Below are positions 35,676 through 44,662 of a stretch of DNA of 58,975 bases, in pieces. Source of the DNA: Actinomycetota bacterium (lineage in GTDB: Bacteria > Actinomycetota > Acidimicrobiia > IMCC26256 > PALSA-610); assembly GCA_005772765.1 (NCBI GenBank), contig SXIR01000170.1, positions 1 through 58,975 on the forward strand, read 5' to 3'. Position 1 is the stretch's first letter; every line of letters begins with the position of its first letter. The position numbers and the translations under genes are program-made. The notes beneath the pieces were generated by a model. That model saw nothing but the letters and a program-made list of their open reading frames with translations, ran no database searches and was not told where the DNA came from.

Positions 35676-35699
35676 AGGGGCCGAAGAAACCCGGCCCTT
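35676..35699 (+). terminator. Hairpin AGGGGCCG-N8-CGGCCCTT followed by a short T-rich stretch
   Basis: Read directly, 30 nt downstream of the 30639 CDS stop. Confidence 0.5.
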
Positions 35700-35770
35700 C
35701 TCGGTGAATTCTTCACTCATCGTGGCTGAAGGGCCGCGAATCGGTCACGTAGCGTCACGGATGGGCTCGC

Positions 35771-35788
35771 GCGACCCTCTAGGGTCGC
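35771..35788. promoter_or_regulatory. Perfect inverted repeat GCGACCCT-CT-AGGGTCGC upstream of the GH26-like gene
   Basis: 8-bp arms, 2-nt spacer. Confidence 0.45.
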
Positions 35789-35942
35789 CGCTCGACCACG
35801 CAATGTGACTACCGCCTCAAGTCGGGCGGGTGGTTGTCCGATAGAGACCCTGGGTTTGGAGCGTTCGACCGGTCGGGACACCGGTGGAACCTCGATGGGG
35901 CGGGCAGTCCAGTTGCGGATGGCCCACAGGAGTGTCAAACAG

Positions 35943-37583
35943 ATGCGTTCCACCCGTCGTCGTCAAATCAGAGCTGCGCTGTTGCTCGCCGTCGCCTCAG
36001 TCGGTGTTGCCTCAACGCTGCACCAGCCCAGTGCCGAGGCCGGAGGGAACGGTCGTTCTGGCAAGTTCGTGCCCGCCGAAGGCGCCTTGTTGGGGCTGTG
36101 GTCACGTCGCGGTGACATGACCCAGGCCAACGTGAAGGCCAACATCACGAACAAAGAGACCCAGCTCGGGCGCAAGCTCGACATCGACCACCACTTCTAC
36201 AAGTGGGAGGCGACCCTTCCGTCGTGGAAGGAGACCTGGGACATCAGCAACGGCCGGACGCCGATGATCGCCTGGTCAGTGGTGAACACGCTCGATGTCA
36301 ACGCCGGCGCGTGGGACACCCACATCCGTAACAACGCCCGGGGCTTGAAGGCGCTCAACCACCCAGTGTTCCTCCGCTGGTTCTGGGAGCCGGAGTGGAC
36401 GCAGCGCACGGCGCTGACCAACGGTTACGCCGAGTATCAGAAGGCGTGGCGCCGCATCCACAACATCTTCCAGCAGGAGGGTGCGACGAACGTCGCGTTC
36501 GTCTACTGCGCAACTGCCTGGGGCTTTGTCACCGGGACCGCGCAGAGCTACTACCCCGGTGACGCGTACGTCGACTGGGTGTGCTCCGACGGCTACAACT
36601 GGGCACCCGGCAAGCCCGGTTCGAAATGGGAGAGCTTCGAGAAGATCTTCCGCCCGACGCACGACTTCGCGGTCGCCCACAACAAGCCGATGATGGCTGG
36701 TGAAATCGGTGCGCAAGAAGGTGCTGCCGGTCAGAAGGGTGCCTGGTTCACCGAGGCTCGCGAGCAAGTGAAGTCGTCGTTCCCGAACCTCGCAGCGTTC
36801 GTCTACTACGACGAGGACCGCAGCATGTATGCCGGTGAGTTCAACTGGGAACTCGACACGTCGACCTCGTCACTCAACGGATGGATCGGGCTCGGTCGCG
36901 ACCCCTACTTCAACACGAAGGCCGGTCCGGTCCCGACCACGACCACCGCCGCTCCGACGACGACTGCGGCGCCGACCACGACGGCCCAGCCGACCACGAC
37001 CACGGCGCCTCCGCCGCCGCCTCCCTCAACGGTGTTCGCCGATGACTTCGAGGGCACGGCGCTGTCCGCCTGGACTCGCTCGGCCAAGGCGACGCAGAGC
37101 ACCACGCATGCACAGGCCGGTGGAAAGGGCGTCGTTGTCACGACCTCGAACGGTGGTGCGTACCTCGCAAAGACGCTGTCGTCGAGCAAGGCTGGCGTCA
37201 CCGTCGACATGTGGATCAAGGTGCTCCAGCGCCCGAGCGTCGGATCCTCGCTTGTCCACTTGCGAGACGGATCGGGTACTGGTCTCATCAGTGTCAACCT
37301 CCGGCCCAGCGGGGAGGTGGTCATCCGTGACCCAGCCACTGGCCAGATGACCTACTCCGGTTCCATCGTGCCCAACGGCTCCTGGCAACGCCTCACCCTG
37401 TTCTTCAACAGCACCGGTGGCACGGCGACGGTGGCGCTCAACGGTGCCGCAGTTCCCGGGCTCACGGTGTCGGGTGGCGGTTGGGTCGGCGGCAACGTCG
37501 CCTCGATCGAACTCGGCGACGTCGGCGGGCAGCGGGAAGCGAAGAGTTTCAGCTTCGCCTTCGACACGTTGACGGTGATGTAG
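35943..37583 (+). CDS. Secreted GH26-like glycoside hydrolase with Thr/Pro linker and C-terminal LamG-like domain
   Basis: Signal peptide from MRSTRRRQIRAALLLAVASVGVASTL; PVFLRWFWEPEW, PMMAGEIGAQEG; linker TTTTAAPTTTAAPTTTAQPTTTTAPPPPPP; VFADDFEGTALSAWTRS jelly-roll-like end. Confidence 0.75.
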   Translation: MRSTRRRQIRAALLLAVASVGVASTLHQPSAEAGGNGRSGKFVPAEGALLGLWSRRGDMTQANVKANITNKETQLGRKLDIDHHFYKWEATLPSWKETWDISNGRTPMIAWSVVNTLDVNAGAWDTHIRNNARGLKALNHPVFLRWFWEPEWTQRTALTNGYAEYQKAWRRIHNIFQQEGATNVAFVYCATAWGFVTGTAQSYYPGDAYVDWVCSDGYNWAPGKPGSKWESFEKIFRPTHDFAVAHNKPMMAGEIGAQEGAAGQKGAWFTEAREQVKSSFPNLAAFVYYDEDRSMYAGEFNWELDTSTSSLNGWIGLGRDPYFNTKAGPVPTTTTAAPTTTAAPTTTAQPTTTTAPPPPPPSTVFADDFEGTALSAWTRSAKATQSTTHAQAGGKGVVVTTSNGGAYLAKTLSSSKAGVTVDMWIKVLQRPSVGSSLVHLRDGSGTGLISVNLRPSGEVVIRDPATGQMTYSGSIVPNGSWQRLTLFFNSTGGTATVALNGAAVPGLTVSGGGWVGGNVASIELGDVGGQREAKSFSFAFDTLTVM

Positions 37584-37658
37584 CGCCACGGCACCATCGA
37601 CCCGCCGGGGCGGCGCACTGCCGCCTCATGCAAATGGGTCAGCGCTCGAGTTGCTGAT

Positions 37659-37690
37659 GAGTTCGCCCCGCCGATTGGCGGGGCGAACTC
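37659..37690 (+). terminator. Strong perfect hairpin, 14-bp stem, 4-nt loop
   Basis: GAGTTCGCCCCGCC-gatt-GGCGGGGCGAACTC; no U-tract. Confidence 0.55.
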
Positions 37691-37860
37691 GCGCGTAACG
37701 CGAGGTCGATCGCGCTGACGGTCACACTGCCGGGACGGAACCCAAACAGATTCCTTGGAAATCACTCGTTCACGACGATGAAGTTTTCGCGCGAACTGTC
37801 CGGCCGACGGGACAGTTGCGACACGACCCCGATACTCTCGACCGCTCTCGAGGAGCGACC

Positions 37861-39294
37861 TTGGAACTCACGACTGCTGACTATCTGGCGATTCTGCGTC
37901 GGCGCGCCGCGGTAGTTATCGCGGTCCTGGCGCTCACCGTGATGATCGTGGTCGCCATGGCGGCCAAGTCCGAGTCGACGTTCAGCGCGACGAGCGAAGT
38001 GCTCGTGACGCCAATCATCGACCCGGTGTCGAACACGCCGAACGTCGCCAAGCGCGACACGCTCGTGAACCTCGGAACCGAGCAACGTCTCGCGACGTCG
38101 CTCGTGGTTGCCGAGGCGGTCCGAGCCGAACTCGAGATCGACGATCTCAGCGCTCGGGAGCTCCGAAATCGTGTCTTTGCCGTGCAGGTACCCGAGACGG
38201 AGCTGTTGCGCATCTCCTACCGTGATGACAACCCTGACGTTGCCAAGGAACGCGCTGCGCTGTGGGGACAGACCTTCCTCGACCTGCGTCGCGAACGTGC
38301 CGCCGAGAGCCGGCGCGAGGTCACCGACCTTATCGAGGACGACATCGACGTCGCGGTGGCGCGACTCGCCGAGCTCAACGCCACGATTGCGGACGCTCGC
38401 CTCGGCAGCACCGAGCGGTTCAATGCCGAGGCGCAACGCGAAGCAACCGTGAGCGACCTTCAGATTCTCCAGAACAACTTGGTGAAGGTCAAGACCGCGT
38501 CGCTGGACCCAGGCGCAGTTGTCACGACGCCTCAGAACGCCAACGAACAGAAGTCGTTCGGCACCAAGCAAATGTTCGTGCTCATCATGGTGGGCGGTGT
38601 TGGTGCGCTCGCACTGGCGTTGCTCGTCGAGCGGCTCGACCGTCGAGTGCGCGGCGAAGCCGATCTCGCAGGCACCGGCGTCGAGGTACTCGGAGTGCTT
38701 CCCCGGACGCGAGCCGATGCGGTGGCGGCGAACCGTTTGCGCAACGTGTTGAGTCGCGGCGGCGCCATACCGCGCTCGGTGCTTGTCACCGGCGACGACA
38801 CTCGCGGAACCGCGATCGTCGGGTCACAACTCGGGCGAGCGTTGGCGTCGGCAGGTGTGTCGACGCTCCTTGTGTCAGCGAACCCGGAAGCCAGCGAACT
38901 CGAGCGGTTGTTCGGTCTCACGCCGAGCGCGGGACTCGCCGAAGCGGTGAACGGCTCGGTCGACTCCGACTCCGTCATCGATGCAGTTGACGGCGCAGGT
39001 CCGCTCTCGGTCCTGCCAAGCGGCGATGCCGGTGCCTGGCGCCCCGGATTACTGGCTCGTCCGAGTGCCACTCGTTTGCTCGATCGCGTCGCCGCGGCGT
39101 ACGACACCGTCGTGTACGTCGTGCCGTCGGTGTTGTCGAATACGACTGCCCTCGACCTGGCCGGACGCGCCGAATCGGTGCTCCTCGTCGTCGGCCACAA
39201 GGACGCGAACTCGGACCGCATCGCCGAGGCCGCGGCCGAATTCGAGCGGGTCGGGGTGCATGCCACCGGCGCCGTCCTCGTTACCCGGAAGTAG
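37861..39294 (+). CDS. Wzz/chain-length determinant protein with degenerate (pseudo)kinase domain
   Basis: LELTTADYLAILRRRAAVVIAVLALTVMIVV; TTG start with gaggag SD; kinase-like region RSVLVTGDDTRGTAIVGSQLGRALASAGVSTLLVSANPE lacks a P-loop Lys. Confidence 0.75.
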   Translation: MELTTADYLAILRRRAAVVIAVLALTVMIVVAMAAKSESTFSATSEVLVTPIIDPVSNTPNVAKRDTLVNLGTEQRLATSLVVAEAVRAELEIDDLSARELRNRVFAVQVPETELLRISYRDDNPDVAKERAALWGQTFLDLRRERAAESRREVTDLIEDDIDVAVARLAELNATIADARLGSTERFNAEAQREATVSDLQILQNNLVKVKTASLDPGAVVTTPQNANEQKSFGTKQMFVLIMVGGVGALALALLVERLDRRVRGEADLAGTGVEVLGVLPRTRADAVAANRLRNVLSRGGAIPRSVLVTGDDTRGTAIVGSQLGRALASAGVSTLLVSANPEASELERLFGLTPSAGLAEAVNGSVDSDSVIDAVDGAGPLSVLPSGDAGAWRPGLLARPSATRLLDRVAAAYDTVVYVVPSVLSNTTALDLAGRAESVLLVVGHKDANSDRIAEAAAEFERVGVHATGAVLVTRK

Positions 39295-39298
39295 CGAC

Positions 39299-39772
39299 AT
39301 GAACGACGCGGCAGCTTCGGTGACTCGCGTGCTCTTCGTGTGCTCGTCGGGAGGGCATCTCGCGCAACTCGTGCGCTTGCAGCCCTGGTACCGCCAACAC
39401 CAATGTCATTGGGTGACCTTCGACAAGCCCGACGCGGTGTCGGTGCTGGAAGGTGAACACGCGATCTGGGCGCACCATCCAACGACCCGCAACGTCAAGA
39501 ACCTCGTGCGGAATTGGTTCCTTGCTCGCCGCGTCTTGCGCACGTTGCAACCCGATGTCGTCATCTCGAGCGGTGCGGGGGTGGCGCTGCCGTTTTTCGT
39601 GCTCGCCCGCCGACGGGGGATTCCGACGGTGTACGTCGAGGTGTACGACCGCATCGACAGTCGAACCCTGACGGGCCGACTCTGCACGCCGTTCACCGAC
39701 CTCTTCTTGCTGCAATGGCCCGAACAACAGGCGCTGTACCCGAAGGGCGTCTTCGTCGGAGCGTTGTACTGA
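39299..39772 (+). CDS. PssD/Alg14-like glycosyltransferase membrane-anchoring subunit
   Basis: RVLFVCSSGGHLAQLVRLQPWY...VISSGAGVALPFFVLARRRGIPTVYVEVYDRIDSRTLTGRL. Confidence 0.85.
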   Translation: MNDAAASVTRVLFVCSSGGHLAQLVRLQPWYRQHQCHWVTFDKPDAVSVLEGEHAIWAHHPTTRNVKNLVRNWFLARRVLRTLQPDVVISSGAGVALPFFVLARRRGIPTVYVEVYDRIDSRTLTGRLCTPFTDLFLLQWPEQQALYPKGVFVGALY

Positions 39773-40320
39773 TGGGGAAGGTCGATGTCTTCGTGACGGT
39801 CGGAACCGACCATCACGCGTTTGATCGCGCCGTGCACCGAGCCGATGAGCTTGCCCGTCGCGGCCGCTCGGTCGTCGTGCAGTACGGAACGTCGCGCCCT
39901 CCCGAGGTCGCGGAGGGGTACGACTACGTACCGATCGGTCGTCTCGAAGAACTCATGCGCACCGCGGCGGTCGTCGTGACCCACGGCGGGCCGGCGACGA
40001 TCATGCAGGCTCGCGACCTCGGCGTGCTTCCGGTCGTCGTCGCCCGCGACCCGGAGCACCACGAGCACGTCGATGGCCACCAGATGCGATTCGCCGCGCG
40101 TCTCAGCGGGTTGGGCACCGTGGTCGACGGCCAGGCCGACGAGGCCTTCTACGCGGCAATCGACCGCGCGCTCGCGAACCCCGACGAGTTCCGAGTGGCG
40201 ACGACCTCGGCGCGCACCGACGAGGTCGTTGCCACGATCGGCGATCTCATCGACACCATGGTCGCAACCCGACGTGACGGCGCGAAACCGGCGCGCACCC
40301 GCCGGTGGTGGCGACGATGA
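39772..40320 (+). CDS. PssE/Alg13-like glycosyltransferase catalytic subunit
   Basis: MGKVDVFVTVGTDHHAFDRAV...AAVVVTHGGPATIMQARDLGVLPVVVARDPEHHEHVDGHQ; TGATG overlap with PssD. Confidence 0.85.
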   Translation: MGKVDVFVTVGTDHHAFDRAVHRADELARRGRSVVVQYGTSRPPEVAEGYDYVPIGRLEELMRTAAVVVTHGGPATIMQARDLGVLPVVVARDPEHHEHVDGHQMRFAARLSGLGTVVDGQADEAFYAAIDRALANPDEFRVATTSARTDEVVATIGDLIDTMVATRRDGAKPARTRRWWRR

Positions 40321-41264
40321 CAACCGTCGTCTTCGTTGCCGGTGTGGGGCGCAGCGGCAGCACACTCCTCGAGTCGATCCTCGGGTCGCTACCCCGCTGG
40401 ATCGGGGTCGGCGAGACGATGCATCTGCCTGAACGTGGATTGCGTGAAAACCAGCGCTGTGGTTGCGGAGAGTCGTTCTTCGATTGCGCGTTCTGGTCGC
40501 AGGTGGGAACGCACGCGTTCGGTGGGTGGGATCGCGTCGATGTCGACGACTGGCTCGGCCTCGCCGGCCGAGTGGACCGGAACCGAAACCTTCCGCTCCT
40601 CCTCAGGCCGAACCTCTCCCGAGATTTTGCGGCCGACCACGCCCGCCTCGTCGAACGATTGGGTTCGCTGATGCTCGCGGCCGCGTCAGTGGGCGATGCC
40701 GAGGTGGTCGTGGAGTCGAGCAAGCATCCGTCGTATGGGTTGCTGCTCGCGGCCGACCCTCGCCTCGACGTTCGATTCGTGCACGTCGTACGAGACAGCC
40801 GCGGCGTCGCGTACTCCTGGACGAAGAAGGTGCCGCGGCCCGAGATCGCCGATCGGGTCGAGTTCATGCCGACGTACCCACCTGCACAAATCGCGCTGCG
40901 ATGGTTGGCGTGGAACGGAGCGTTGAGCCTGGTCGGAGCCCGACGTGCGCTGCCGTCGCTGCGTGTTCGCTACGAAGATTTCGTCACCGATCCGACGCGA
41001 GTCGTGCAACAGGTTGCGTCGTTCGCGGGAACCGCCGCCGACGATGCGACGGTTGATGACATCCTCGAGCGCGGCGCGGCCGACGGGCAGCACTCCGTGG
41101 CGGGGAATCCCATGCGGTTCGGCACCGGGCCGATCCGGCTACGTCGCGACGAGCAGTGGCGGTCAGAGCTACGACCGCGCGATCGCGCCCTCGTCACCGG
41201 CGTCACCGCGCCGATGTTGTGCCGGTACGGCTACCGCCTGCGCCCGTCGAAGGAGAGCGTATGA
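40317..41264 (+). CDS. Sulfotransferase family protein
   Basis: TVVFVAGVGRSGSTLLESILGSLP (PAPS 5'-phosphosulfate loop), VRFVHVVRDSRGVAYSW; ATGA overlap. Confidence 0.85.
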   Translation: MTTVVFVAGVGRSGSTLLESILGSLPRWIGVGETMHLPERGLRENQRCGCGESFFDCAFWSQVGTHAFGGWDRVDVDDWLGLAGRVDRNRNLPLLLRPNLSRDFAADHARLVERLGSLMLAAASVGDAEVVVESSKHPSYGLLLAADPRLDVRFVHVVRDSRGVAYSWTKKVPRPEIADRVEFMPTYPPAQIALRWLAWNGALSLVGARRALPSLRVRYEDFVTDPTRVVQQVASFAGTAADDATVDDILERGAADGQHSVAGNPMRFGTGPIRLRRDEQWRSELRPRDRALVTGVTAPMLCRYGYRLRPSKESV

Positions 41265-42169
41265 GCGCGCCCGGCGTCACAACCATCATCTGTACGCACA
41301 ATCGCCCCGAGTTGGTGCGGGTGGCCATTGACGCTGCGATCGCGCAGCGATACGACGGAGATGTCGAGGTCGTCGTTGTCTTCGACCGCACCGATCCCGA
41401 CTTGTCGCTCGAGCGCGAATCGCCAGGGCGCCGGGTCCGTGTCGTGGCCAACGATCACGTCGGTGGTCTGGCTGGCGCTCGCAACGCGGGAGCGGCCCAC
41501 GCAACGGGTGAGTTCATCGCGTTCTGCGACGACGACGATGCGTGGTTGCCCGGCAAGCTGGCCGCGCAGGTGCCATTGTTCGACGATCCGGCGGTCGGAG
41601 TCGTGACCAGCGGGATTCTGGTTGCGTTCGGCGACAAGATCATTCCGCGCGTCCCCGAAGTCAGCCGCATCACGACCGACGCCCTGCTCGCCGACCGAGT
41701 ATTTGCGGCGCACCCATCGACCGTCGTCGTGCGCCGGTCGATCTGGAACGACCTCGGCGGCATCGACGAAGCGATTCCCGGGAGCTACGGCGAGGACTAC
41801 GACTGGATCTTGCGCGCAAGCCGAGCCACCGAGGTGGCCGTGGCTCCGACACCGCTTGTCAAGGTCCTCTGGGGCGCGACCTCGATGTTCAACGACCGTT
41901 GGCAGATGCAGGTCGATGCCTTCGGATATCTCCTGGCGAAACATCCCGAGTTCGATGCCGTACCGCACGGCAAAGCTCGGGTACTCGGGCAGTTGGCCTT
42001 TGCGCAGGCCGGTGCTGGTCACAAACGCGACGCGCGCCGGACTGCCTGGCAAGCGTTTCGATTGAACCCTCGCGAACGACGGTCGTACCTTGCGATGCTG
42101 ACTGGCCTCGGTGTCGTCAGTTCGGTTCGCATCCTCCGGACGCTCAATCGCTTCGGCCGAGGTTTCTGA
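41261..42169 (+). CDS. Glycosyltransferase family 2
   Basis: VTTIICTHNRPELVRVAIDAAIAQRY...GLAGARNAGAAHATGEFIAFCDDDDAWLPGKLAAQ; ATGA overlap. Confidence 0.88.
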   Translation: MSAPGVTTIICTHNRPELVRVAIDAAIAQRYDGDVEVVVVFDRTDPDLSLERESPGRRVRVVANDHVGGLAGARNAGAAHATGEFIAFCDDDDAWLPGKLAAQVPLFDDPAVGVVTSGILVAFGDKIIPRVPEVSRITTDALLADRVFAAHPSTVVVRRSIWNDLGGIDEAIPGSYGEDYDWILRASRATEVAVAPTPLVKVLWGATSMFNDRWQMQVDAFGYLLAKHPEFDAVPHGKARVLGQLAFAQAGAGHKRDARRTAWQAFRLNPRERRSYLAMLTGLGVVSSVRILRTLNRFGRGF

Positions 42170-42173
42170 CCGG

Positions 42174-43496
42174 ATGAGCAGCGTCGCCCTCCCGATGCAC
42201 GAACGCCAGTCGCGTGCCTCGAGCGCGACCGGAGCGCGGCGCGATCGGCGAGCGCCATGGATGCGGCCCTATTGGCCGATCGACTTCCTGCTGGTCGGGT
42301 TCCCGATCTGGTTCATCACTGGTCTGAGCGGCATCATTTTCGTGCTGCTCGCCATCCCGCTCGCGATCCGGCTCGTGCTGGCGCGCCGCGTTCGTGTGCC
42401 GAACGGAACCGGCTGGTACGTGGCCTTCCTGGCGTGGGTGTTGCTGTCCGGCGTGAACCTTCCGAAGGTCACCAACCTCGTGTTCTTCGGTTGGCGGTTC
42501 GCGACCTACGCCGCAGTGCTCGTGTACCTCCTCGCGATCTACAACGCCAGCGAGGAGGAACTGTCGACCGAGCGAGTCACGCGCGGCTTGTCGATCCTGT
42601 GGGTTGCGACGATCGCGGGTGGATTCCTCGCAATCTCGTTTCCGTACTTCAACTTCTCGTCGCCGATGGAGTTCGTGCTGCCGAACATCTTCACGTCGAA
42701 CGACTTCATCTTTCTGTTCGTGCATCCCCAACTCGCGGACGTGCAGGAGATCCTGGGCAATGTGCCGCGCCCGGCGGCGCCGTTCGTCTACACGAACAAC
42801 TGGGGGAGCAGCATCACGTTGCTGCTGCCGTTCGTGCTGCTGCGCGCGAACCTGATCGGCACAGCCGCTATTCGCCGGACCGTGGTGATCCTCGGCCTGC
42901 TCGCGCTCGTTCCGTTCATCTATTCGTTGAACCGATCAGCGTGGTTGACGGTCGGGCTGATGGCGGTGGTGGCGATCATCACGGCAAGCCCCCGGGCACG
43001 CGCCCGGGCAATCGTCGGGGTCGTCGCCACAGGTCTCGCGGTCGGCGCGCTGATCCTGTACACCCCGCTCGGTGGAGTGGTGACCACTCGCCTCGAAACC
43101 GGTCACTCGAACGAGACGCGCGAGGACCTCGCCGCGCAATCGGTCGAGGTCACCAACGAGTCGCCGCTGATCGGTTACGGCCGGCCCCTGCCCAACCTGC
43201 GATTCCCGCTGCGTTCCGAGATCGGAACCCAGGGATTCTTGTGGACCTTGATGGTGGGTCAGGGCTGGGTCGGCCTCGGGTTGTTCGCGTTGTGGTTCCT
43301 CGGCGCCGCGGCCCGAGCGTGGTGGGGTCGGCGACGACCCGAAGCGCGCTTTGCGTTGATGATCATCGCGGGGTTCGCGTTGCAGTTGCCGTTCTACGAC
43401 ATGATCCCGTACCAGCTCACGTTCCTCGGCATAGCGATCGCACTCGAACGGCGATCGGCGTGGGCGCGGTCGGTGCCGGCTCGGACGCCGGCGTGA
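42174..43496 (+). CDS. O-antigen ligase/polymerase-like (Wzy-type) membrane protein
   Basis: About 10 TMs; LNRSAWLTVGLMAVVAII...NESPLIGYGRPLPN (GxG...P ligase-like region). Confidence 0.7.
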   Translation: MSSVALPMHERQSRASSATGARRDRRAPWMRPYWPIDFLLVGFPIWFITGLSGIIFVLLAIPLAIRLVLARRVRVPNGTGWYVAFLAWVLLSGVNLPKVTNLVFFGWRFATYAAVLVYLLAIYNASEEELSTERVTRGLSILWVATIAGGFLAISFPYFNFSSPMEFVLPNIFTSNDFIFLFVHPQLADVQEILGNVPRPAAPFVYTNNWGSSITLLLPFVLLRANLIGTAAIRRTVVILGLLALVPFIYSLNRSAWLTVGLMAVVAIITASPRARARAIVGVVATGLAVGALILYTPLGGVVTTRLETGHSNETREDLAAQSVEVTNESPLIGYGRPLPNLRFPLRSEIGTQGFLWTLMVGQGWVGLGLFALWFLGAAARAWWGRRRPEARFALMIIAGFALQLPFYDMIPYQLTFLGIAIALERRSAWARSVPARTPA

Positions 43497-44662
43497 ATCA
43501 ACCGAACGATGCCGTCGATCTGATCCGGACGACGTTCCTCGACCCGTGCGGCGTCGGGTCGGCGCGTCGATACTTCGCGTTGCGCGGCCGACTGGGCGTC
43601 GATGCGTTTCTCCCCGTCGATGCTCGACGCGCCGCAGCCAACTCGTTGCAGCGACGCACCGACGAGACCCGTTGGATCGGACTGTTCGGTCGGCGGTGTC
43701 TCGCAGCAGGTGTGCGGTGCGGAATCGTGCCGCGCGCGTCTCGGACTCGGTTCGAACTCCCGGCTCCCGACGCCGACAACTTGGCCGGTGCCGTTGCGGC
43801 CGCGCTCGGTCGCGATGACATCGTCATCGCCGGAGTGTTGGGCCCGGTGCGTCCGAATCTCAAACCGGTGCTGCAAGTCTTTGACGAGTCGGGTGCCACG
43901 CTCGCGTTCGTCAAGATCGGGTGGAACGACCTCACGCGTCGGCTCGTCACACACGAACACGACGTTCTTGTGTCGTTGCGGCCCGACTCGACGATGTCGG
44001 TGCCGCAAGCCATTGCTCGCTGTGAAGTCGGGGCGGCGGTCGGGCTGGTGCTGTCGCCGCTCCCGTTATGGCATTTCGGTCGACGGCCGCACGATGCTCC
44101 GGCGGGGTCGGTGATCGCCGCCATCGCGACATTGCGCGGTCCCATGGTCGAGCGAGGACTCAGTGACTCGACCTTCGTGCAGTCGTTGGCCACCGTCGCC
44201 GACGAATCGACGACCGGCGCGGCGACGCTGCGGCGGGCCCTCGATCGCGTCCTGGCCGATATCGGATCGACGACCCTTCGGTTCGGAGCGAGCCATGGCG
44301 ACTTCTCGCCATGGAACACGCTGCGGACCGGCGGCCATATCGCCATTTGGGACTGGGAGCGGTTCCGAGCCGACGTTCCAGTCGGTCTCGATCTCATCCA
44401 CTACATCACCCAGCAGCAGGCGCGCCGACCGCTGGAGTCACTCCCAGCCGTGGCGACGGGTGATTTTGGTGCCGCGCAATCCGCCTTGGCAGAACTTGGC
44501 GTCGCACGCAACATGGTCGATGCCTTTGTCACGCTCTACTACGCGGATCTGTTGACGCGCTATGAACGCGACGCCCAGGGCGGCGACGCGCCAGGGCTGC
44601 GTGCGATGCGCGACGTTGCCGAGCGTGCGTTGCGCGCCCGTCTCGATCGGACCTCGACATGA
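43493..44662 (+). CDS. Aminoglycoside-phosphotransferase-fold (APH-like) kinase
   Basis: FGASHGDFSPWNTLRTGGHIAIWDWERF (HGDxxxxN...DWE); GTG start, GTGA overlap. Confidence 0.7.
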   Translation: MNQPNDAVDLIRTTFLDPCGVGSARRYFALRGRLGVDAFLPVDARRAAANSLQRRTDETRWIGLFGRRCLAAGVRCGIVPRASRTRFELPAPDADNLAGAVAAALGRDDIVIAGVLGPVRPNLKPVLQVFDESGATLAFVKIGWNDLTRRLVTHEHDVLVSLRPDSTMSVPQAIARCEVGAAVGLVLSPLPLWHFGRRPHDAPAGSVIAAIATLRGPMVERGLSDSTFVQSLATVADESTTGAATLRRALDRVLADIGSTTLRFGASHGDFSPWNTLRTGGHIAIWDWERFRADVPVGLDLIHYITQQQARRPLESLPAVATGDFGAAQSALAELGVARNMVDAFVTLYYADLLTRYERDAQGGDAPGLRAMRDVAERALRARLDRTST

